Assembly (NCBI GenBank): GCA_903908715.1 | Contig: CAIVSY010000082.1 | Span: forward strand, 1-48,726 | Origin: an uncultured bacterium | GTDB lineage: Bacteria > Verrucomicrobiota > Kiritimatiellia > CAIKKV01 > CAITUY01 | Direction: 5' to 3' | Length of the DNA stretch: 48,726 bases | The notes under the pieces: generated by a model | What the model was told of the DNA's origin: nothing | Seen by the model: the letters and a program-made list of their open reading frames with translations, nothing else | Database searches by the model: none | Shown here: positions 44,531-48,726 of the stretch, piece after piece | Numbering within the stretch: the stretch's first letter is position 1 | How the letters are laid out: the number at the start of each line of letters is the position of its first letter | Position numbers and translations under genes: made by a program

Positions 44531-47346
44531 GATGACCGATTCTTATATTCCTCGATCCGCTTCCTGGCCTCTTCCAGTTCCTGGCTGCCTTGAAAATCTG
44601 CGGCGCTGGTCATTTCGTTCAATGTCTCGATTGCCTTTTCGTACAACCTGAGCCTTGCGAGACATTCTGCGCGAGCCAGATACGCCTTGGCAGCCCATGT
44701 CTTATACTGACTGTATAGCAGGTAAATACGTTCGTAATAGGCGGAAGCCTCCTCGTATTTCCTTCGAAGTCGTGCGCATTCGCCCCGACCAAAGAGTGCA
44801 GCCGGCCATAATGGACCACGCCATTCCCGAACGGACAGGATGTTCTTGTAGCATTCGTCGGCTTGATCGTACTCGTTTTGCTTGATGTAAAGATCGCCGA
44901 GCAACAACTGAGCTTCAGCGGCTTCCGAACTGGTAGCAAACACCTCGCGGATGACGGTCAGATGCTTTATCGCGTTCTTATAATCCTGCTGATTGATGGC
45001 GACGCGAGCGAGGAACATCCTGGCGGAGAGGGCGTAATCCGTCTCTGTAAAGTCCTTGATTATGGTCTCTGCGACCCGTATCGCCAGATTGGTATTACTT
45101 CTTTTTTCGGCTGTATCCAGCATCAATTCCATTACGCCCGCGCTGGCAACCGGAAGGTTCTCTTCCCGGACAATATCAGCAGTGATCGTTGCGCGTTGTT
45201 CATCCGTCAAGTTCGGGTAATAGAGAAGAACCCGCTTCAACCGGAGCGCAAGGGGCTCTTGTTTATCTTTTTTAGCGCGATCCAACAGGCGCATCATGGA
45301 CGCCCATGCAGCCTTGGTGACATCCGGAGCCGCAGCCCTTGTGCGTCCGATCCACTCCTCGACGATAAGGTCGATGCCAAGAGACTTACGATCGATCCCG
45401 TGCTTTGCGATCCCTTCCTGGAGATATTCCAGCGCACCCCGTTGTTCGCCCTGATTCCACATCGCCTTGCCAACCCAATACATCGCCATTGGAATGTTCG
45501 AGCCATCCCGGTTCATGGTGATATATCGTTGCATGTAGGCCGTGATGCCTTGGAAATCCTTCAGTTCTTCCATGATTTCCACACAGCGAAACGCGCAGTG
45601 ATTGTAGAACTCGATATTGATTTCCAGATCGGTCGCCTGCTTGTAACGGAGAACGGCTTTGACCAAATCGCCAAAAGCGCCAGATATATCCCCCAGCATC
45701 ATGTAAGCCTCGCCGCATAGCTTGTCCTCGGGGTATTGGCGGAGAAAGTCAAGCAACATGGGTTCAGCTGATTCAAATTTGCTCAACGCGAAATCACAAA
45801 CGGCTCGGCGGAAGAGCGCATCCTTCCGATACTGGGAATCCGGCCAGCGCTTGATGACTTTGTCGAACTCGATGGCGGCTTCATCGAATTTACGGTCGAA
45901 CATGAGGGCCATGCCGATCCAGTATGTTGCGTCGGGTTCCCGCGGGTTTTCAGGGAAGGCGTCGTTCATTTTTCGCAGCCAGGTGACGGTATCGGCAAAT
46001 TTCTCCTCCATAAACGAGGCGTACCCGATCAGGAACATACATTCTGCGGCTTGTTTATGCTTTGGACTGATTTCCAACGCCTTTGTGAGAACCGAGATCA
46101 CGCTGGGCCATTCCTCCCGCTTCGCGTAAATCTGACCGACCATGATGGAGACATCATCATAGTATTCTCCACCTGGATATTTCTCCATGTATTGACTGCC
46201 GATTTCCAGCGCCTGATCCCAAGGCTGGATTCGCACGGCAGACTGAAAAGCAAAAAAGAGAGCCTCGTTTGCGCGCGGTTCGCCTGCGATCTCATGGAGA
46301 TGCAGGAAGAGATCGCGGGACTCGCGAAACCGGCGGATTTCCATGTAGGCCCTGGCCATCCGGAAGTACAGTTCGATGTCGTAATTTGCGATCTGGCCGA
46401 GTGCCTTGATTTCGTTCTCCAACTCGCCGATCTGCTCCTGTACCCTCAGAAGAAATCGCGGGTTGTCGCCCCCGGCGCGGCGCAACCGCTCCGCGCGGCG
46501 CTGCAGAACGTCCAGATGCTGCTGGCTGCGAGCCGTCAGAACATCATGCGGATACACAAGTCGATAAATCCAGAGTGCATCCCGGTATTTCTCATCTGCA
46601 AAAAGGTCATCGCCCGTCTCCAGTGCGGCCATGTTGAGGGCTACGCTACGTGAGGCAAAAGAACCGGGGACCAGCAGATACGGTATGAGTCGGAATACCT
46701 TGTCAACCTCAGATCGCTTGAGGTACGCAGTTGTTAATTGGGCGGCGGCCCAGTTTTTCCGGGAAACATCCGGCGCCGTGCTATAGAGCTGCCTCAATAC
46801 AGGGATCGCCTTGTCCCATTTATCCAGGGCCAGATAACAGCGAGACATCGATTGGTAAATGTCGGCTCGCGTGTCGGGGACAAGTTGATAACGACGCAGT
46901 GTGTCAGCATAGGATTTCAGCGCCGGCCCGAGTTGTTCCTCGAAACGGTAGCAATCCCCGAGGTAGACCGAAACCTCAGCGACTCTGGGGCCGGTCTTGT
47001 ACTTTTTCAGATACGTGGAAAAAACCTCGCGTGCTTCACTGAAGCGCCCTGTAAAGAAATGGCAAATACCGAGGTTGAAATAGACGGACTCCATCTGGCT
47101 GACCGTTTCCGCCTTTGTTTCATTCCCGAACCAGTCAACCAGCTGCTGGAGGTATCCCGCCGCATCATCGAACGCGCCTTTGCTTAATGCGAAGGAAGCC
47201 TTTTGCCGCACTTCACGGGGAGTGTCCTGTGCATAAAGCGTGGTTAATCCGGACAGCAGCGAGACAGCCGCAATGGCTTGAACCAGGAATGGCCCTGCAG
47301 CCCTCCTGAACCACGTGCGATGTGTAATCGAGGGGTTCCTGATCAT
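44527..47346 (-). CDS. Large secreted tetratricopeptide-repeat protein
   Basis: A 939-residue exported protein. The signal peptide (QAIAAVSLLSGLTTLYAQ, cut after YAQ) is followed by many TPR units over almost the whole length, for example YFNLGICHFFTGRFSEAREV, AEVSVYLGDCYRFEEQLGPA, KDALFRRAVCDFALSKFESA, AYMMLGDISGAFGDLVKAVL and LLLGDLYIKQNEYDQADECY. This resembles YbgF/CpoB-type and gliding-type TPR scaffolds that sit beside Tol or ExbBD motors. It is the first gene of the eight-gene cluster; AAGGTG precedes the ATG. It is divergent from the kinase gene at 47460, with a 113-base gap. Confidence 0.88.
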   Translation of the reverse strand: MIRNPSITHRTWFRRAAGPFLVQAIAAVSLLSGLTTLYAQDTPREVRQKASFALSKGAFDDAAGYLQQLVDWFGNETKAETVSQMESVYFNLGICHFFTGRFSEAREVFSTYLKKYKTGPRVAEVSVYLGDCYRFEEQLGPALKSYADTLRRYQLVPDTRADIYQSMSRCYLALDKWDKAIPVLRQLYSTAPDVSRKNWAAAQLTTAYLKRSEVDKVFRLIPYLLVPGSFASRSVALNMAALETGDDLFADEKYRDALWIYRLVYPHDVLTARSQQHLDVLQRRAERLRRAGGDNPRFLLRVQEQIGELENEIKALGQIANYDIELYFRMARAYMEIRRFRESRDLFLHLHEIAGEPRANEALFFAFQSAVRIQPWDQALEIGSQYMEKYPGGEYYDDVSIMVGQIYAKREEWPSVISVLTKALEISPKHKQAAECMFLIGYASFMEEKFADTVTWLRKMNDAFPENPREPDATYWIGMALMFDRKFDEAAIEFDKVIKRWPDSQYRKDALFRRAVCDFALSKFESAEPMLLDFLRQYPEDKLCGEAYMMLGDISGAFGDLVKAVLRYKQATDLEINIEFYNHCAFRCVEIMEELKDFQGITAYMQRYITMNRDGSNIPMAMYWVGKAMWNQGEQRGALEYLQEGIAKHGIDRKSLGIDLIVEEWIGRTRAAAPDVTKAAWASMMRLLDRAKKDKQEPLALRLKRVLLYYPNLTDEQRATITADIVREENLPVASAGVMELMLDTAEKRSNTNLAIRVAETIIKDFTETDYALSARMFLARVAINQQDYKNAIKHLTVIREVFATSSEAAEAQLLLGDLYIKQNEYDQADECYKNILSVREWRGPLWPAALFGRGECARLRRKYEEASAYYERIYLLYSQYKTWAAKAYLARAECLARLRLYEKAIETLNEMTSAADFQGSQELEEARKRIEEYKNRSS

Positions 47347-47459
47347 TGCGACACCTTACGAGACAGAAGACTGCTCTACTACTGAAAATTACATTGCTCA
47401 GCAAGGTTTTCTTTTCTAGAAATTGAGCTTTTGGGCCCGCGACAGTTGAATGAAACTAT

Positions 47460-48434
47460 ATGCAACGTGATAATCAGCGAATATATCTAAACAACCCGAA
47501 GCAGGGGCAGCCGTTAAAAGTTCTTTCGGGCAACAGCCATTTCAGGATTCCTCAAAAAGCAAAACCTTCAGTCAATCAGTGTGCGGCGTGTTCCAAAGCG
47601 ACGGCCTCGTTGGCTGGGTCTCGCGGTGCTGGGAAGCTGCCTGATTTCTTCAGTGCGCGTTACAAATTGCTGCAGCGCATTGACGGCGGGCGGGCTGTGA
47701 TCTTCAAAGCGAAAGACCGTGAACTGGGAATGGATGTTGCCCTCAAGTTCCTGCCCAGGAAACTCCTGCGGGATGCCCGGCAAATGGAGGATTTCAAGCG
47801 GGAGGCTACCATAGCCATGCGCCTGACGCATGACGGGATTGTGCGGCTGTACACATTGGAACTGAAGCATGCCTATCCATTTATTGTGATGGAGTTCGTA
47901 AATGGCGAAACTTTGCGCACCATATTGAACAAGGTGGGAGCACTGTCGGGTGAAAGTGTAACAGCCATCGCGAGGGAACTTGTCCAAGCAGTGGCGTACG
48001 CGCACAGCCATGGAGTTCTCCATCGGGATCTAAAGCCGGAAAACATCATGATTACGCAAGAGGGGCATCTAAAAGTCCTGGATTTTGGATCCGCGGTAAA
48101 TGTTGGCTCCACTCTGGATGATTATATTGATGGAACGCCGGGATTCATGGCGCCGGAACAGGTCTCGGGGGCAGGATGTGATTCAAGGGTCGATGTTTTT
48201 GCCATGGGCGCAATTTTCTGGGAAACTGTAACCGGACATGCCGCATTTCCGAATCGTAACGAGATTGCCCATATGTATGACAGACCTCCAGTTGGAGGGG
48301 CGCATCTTGGCGATGCAATCCGGCAGGTCCTGCTTAAGGCGCTGTCGATTGAAAGGGATCTGCGGTGGCCAAGTGCTCTTGCCTTCGGGGAAGCCTTAAT
48401 CGCGGCTTTGCAGCAGGAGGGGGAAAATGTTTAA
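47460..48434 (+). CDS. Serine/threonine protein kinase, cytosolic
   Basis: Hanks-type kinase of 324 residues. The kinase domain runs from about residue 66 (ARYKLLQRIDGG) to the end: VALKFL (Lys96), LHRDLKPENIMI (Asp190 in HRD), LDFGSAV (Asp208) and FMAPEQVSG. The glycine loop is atypical (RIDGGRAVIFKA, with Asp and Arg/Ala where Gly is usual), but the catalytic residues are complete. There is no membrane segment or C-terminal sensor domain, so it is shorter than PknB-type kinases. The first 65 residues hold a single CxxC and have no known domain. No RBS precedes the ATG; the true start could be later. It is divergent from the TPR gene. Confidence 0.88.
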   Translation: MQRDNQRIYLNNPKQGQPLKVLSGNSHFRIPQKAKPSVNQCAACSKATASLAGSRGAGKLPDFFSARYKLLQRIDGGRAVIFKAKDRELGMDVALKFLPRKLLRDARQMEDFKREATIAMRLTHDGIVRLYTLELKHAYPFIVMEFVNGETLRTILNKVGALSGESVTAIARELVQAVAYAHSHGVLHRDLKPENIMITQEGHLKVLDFGSAVNVGSTLDDYIDGTPGFMAPEQVSGAGCDSRVDVFAMGAIFWETVTGHAAFPNRNEIAHMYDRPPVGGAHLGDAIRQVLLKALSIERDLRWPSALAFGEALIAALQQEGENV

Positions 48435-48444
48435 TAATCGAGTC

Positions 48445-48473
48445 TTTACAACGGTCAGGCAATGGGGTATATG
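48445..48473 (+). promoter_or_regulatory. Promoter for tRNA-Ala
   Basis: TTTACA (48445-48450, five of six to TTGACA), a 17-base spacer, and TATATG (48468-48473, four of six to TATAAT), 16 bases before the tRNA. The position fits a transcription start a few bases upstream of the mature 5' end. It begins 10 bases after the kinase stop. Confidence 0.5.
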
Positions 48474-48489
48474 GTGCATTCCTTTTCGG

Positions 48490-48565
48490 GGGGCGGTAGC
48501 TCAGTTGGTAGAGCACCACGTTCGCAACGTGGGGGCCGAGGGTTCGAATCCCTTCCGCTCCACCA
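48490..48565 (+). tRNA. tRNA-Ala, anticodon CGC, CCA encoded
   Basis: The 76 bases fold as a complete cloverleaf. The acceptor stem GGGGCGG pairs with CCGCTCC and includes the G3-U70 pair that identifies alanine tRNAs. The D arm holds AGCTCAGTTGGTAGAGC, the anticodon stem CCACG/CGTGG encloses TTCGCAA with anticodon CGC at 34-36, and the T loop is TTCGAAT. It decodes GCG. The 3' CCA is encoded. Confidence 0.97.
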
Positions 48566-48567
48566 GT

Positions 48568-48634
48568 CTTCGTTCGCAGCGTAGCCCGGAAGTATGCGCT
48601 TGCGCTTAACTTCCGGGCGTAGCGGAGAACGAAG
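48568..48634. repeat. Long imperfect palindrome directly after tRNA-Ala
   Basis: CTTCGTTC (48568-48575) pairs with GAACGAAG (48627-48634), and inside it GCCCGGAAGT (48584-48593) pairs with ACTTCCGGGC (48609-48618); short unpaired sections lie between and in the middle is the smaller palindrome GCGCTTGCGC. The whole could form one 67-base hairpin. There is no T-run after it, so it is not a standard terminator. It looks like a dispersed intergenic repeat (REP-like), but only one copy is in the window. Confidence 0.75.
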
Positions 48635-48704
48635 GGCTCTCGGACATTAACGGGGGCACCGGCTGTTTCGGCTCTCGGACATTAACGGGGGCACCGGCTG
48701 TTTC
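48635..48704. repeat. Two exact 35-bp tandem direct repeats
   Basis: The unit beginning GGCTCTCGGACATTAACG and ending CACCGGCTGTTTC is present at 48635-48669 and again at 48670-48704 without mismatch or spacer. Since 35 is not a multiple of three, this is not a coding repeat. The remaining 22 bases to the window edge hold nothing recognised. The array could continue in degenerate form outside the window. Confidence 0.9.
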
Positions 48705-48726
48705 ACCTAGGCACACATCACTCTAA

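Noticed and set aside
47460..48434. Pseudokinase
   Set aside because: The glycine loop is altered but Lys96, Asp190 and Asp208 are all present, so activity is likely.
48635..48704. Possible start of a CRISPR array
   Set aside because: The two 35-bp units are directly adjacent with no spacer, and no cas gene is present.

Overview
The window is a GC-rich, densely coding bacterial segment. It holds 38 protein genes (37 complete, plus the 3' end of one at the left edge) and one tRNA, with no gene-free stretch longer than about 260 bases. The organism is most likely a free-living or gut Gram-negative member of the PVC superphylum, close to Kiritimatiellota/Lentisphaerota. That is an inference from style: sugar loci built from glycosidases, Gfo/Idh oxidoreductases, URO-D-like proteins and ABC importers instead of SusC/SusD; a eukaryote-type branching enzyme; an OmpH/Skp protein; and an ExbB/ExbD/TPR cluster. 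No marker here proves the phylum.

Positions 1-25000 form a glycan-utilisation region. It starts with the end of a GH3 enzyme, then a GH43-like protein, an acetylxylan-esterase-like hydrolase and a GH29 alpha-L-fucosidase (+). A GH2 beta-galactosidase reads on the minus strand. From a divergent promoter region at about 7205-7461 a long plus-strand series follows: metal-dependent amidohydrolase, GH2 beta-mannosidase, URO-D-like protein, ketose 3-epimerase, GH42-like glycosidase, PfkB fructokinase, two tandem solute-binding proteins, two ABC permeases and a second GH29. Together they would import oligosaccharides, trim galactose, mannose, fucose and possibly arabinose/xylose residues, and feed ketoses into fructokinase. 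No importer ATPase, SusCD pair, sulfatase or dedicated regulator is present.

Positions 23850-27121 hold a minus-strand pair (GNAT-like acyltransferase, Gfo/Idh oxidoreductase) and a YhcH/YjgK/YiaL protein. Positions 27189-28582 hold an OmpH/Skp-like protein and a TrmH-family rRNA methyltransferase.

The minus strand from 37953 down to 28608 carries housekeeping genes: a GrpE-like protein, a short Hsp70, glycogen branching enzyme, another Gfo/Idh protein, prolyl-tRNA synthetase, HU/IHF, histidyl-tRNA synthetase and a metallo-beta-lactamase-fold hydrolase. Many are coupled by ATGA overlaps.

The minus strand from 47346 down to 38072 is a tightly packed eight-gene envelope cluster: two secreted TPR proteins, ExbB, two ExbDs, a protein that joins a TonB-like membrane helix (SxxxH motif) to a von Willebrand A domain, a small secreted protein, and a secreted PEGA/PA-IL-like protein with a 10-C tract near its start. 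This cluster is the best candidate for an undescribed system: a proton-motive-force-driven motor coupled to a VWA domain.

The right end has a Ser/Thr kinase, tRNA-Ala(CGC) with a recognisable promoter, a long imperfect palindrome and two 35-bp tandem repeats that run close to the window edge.
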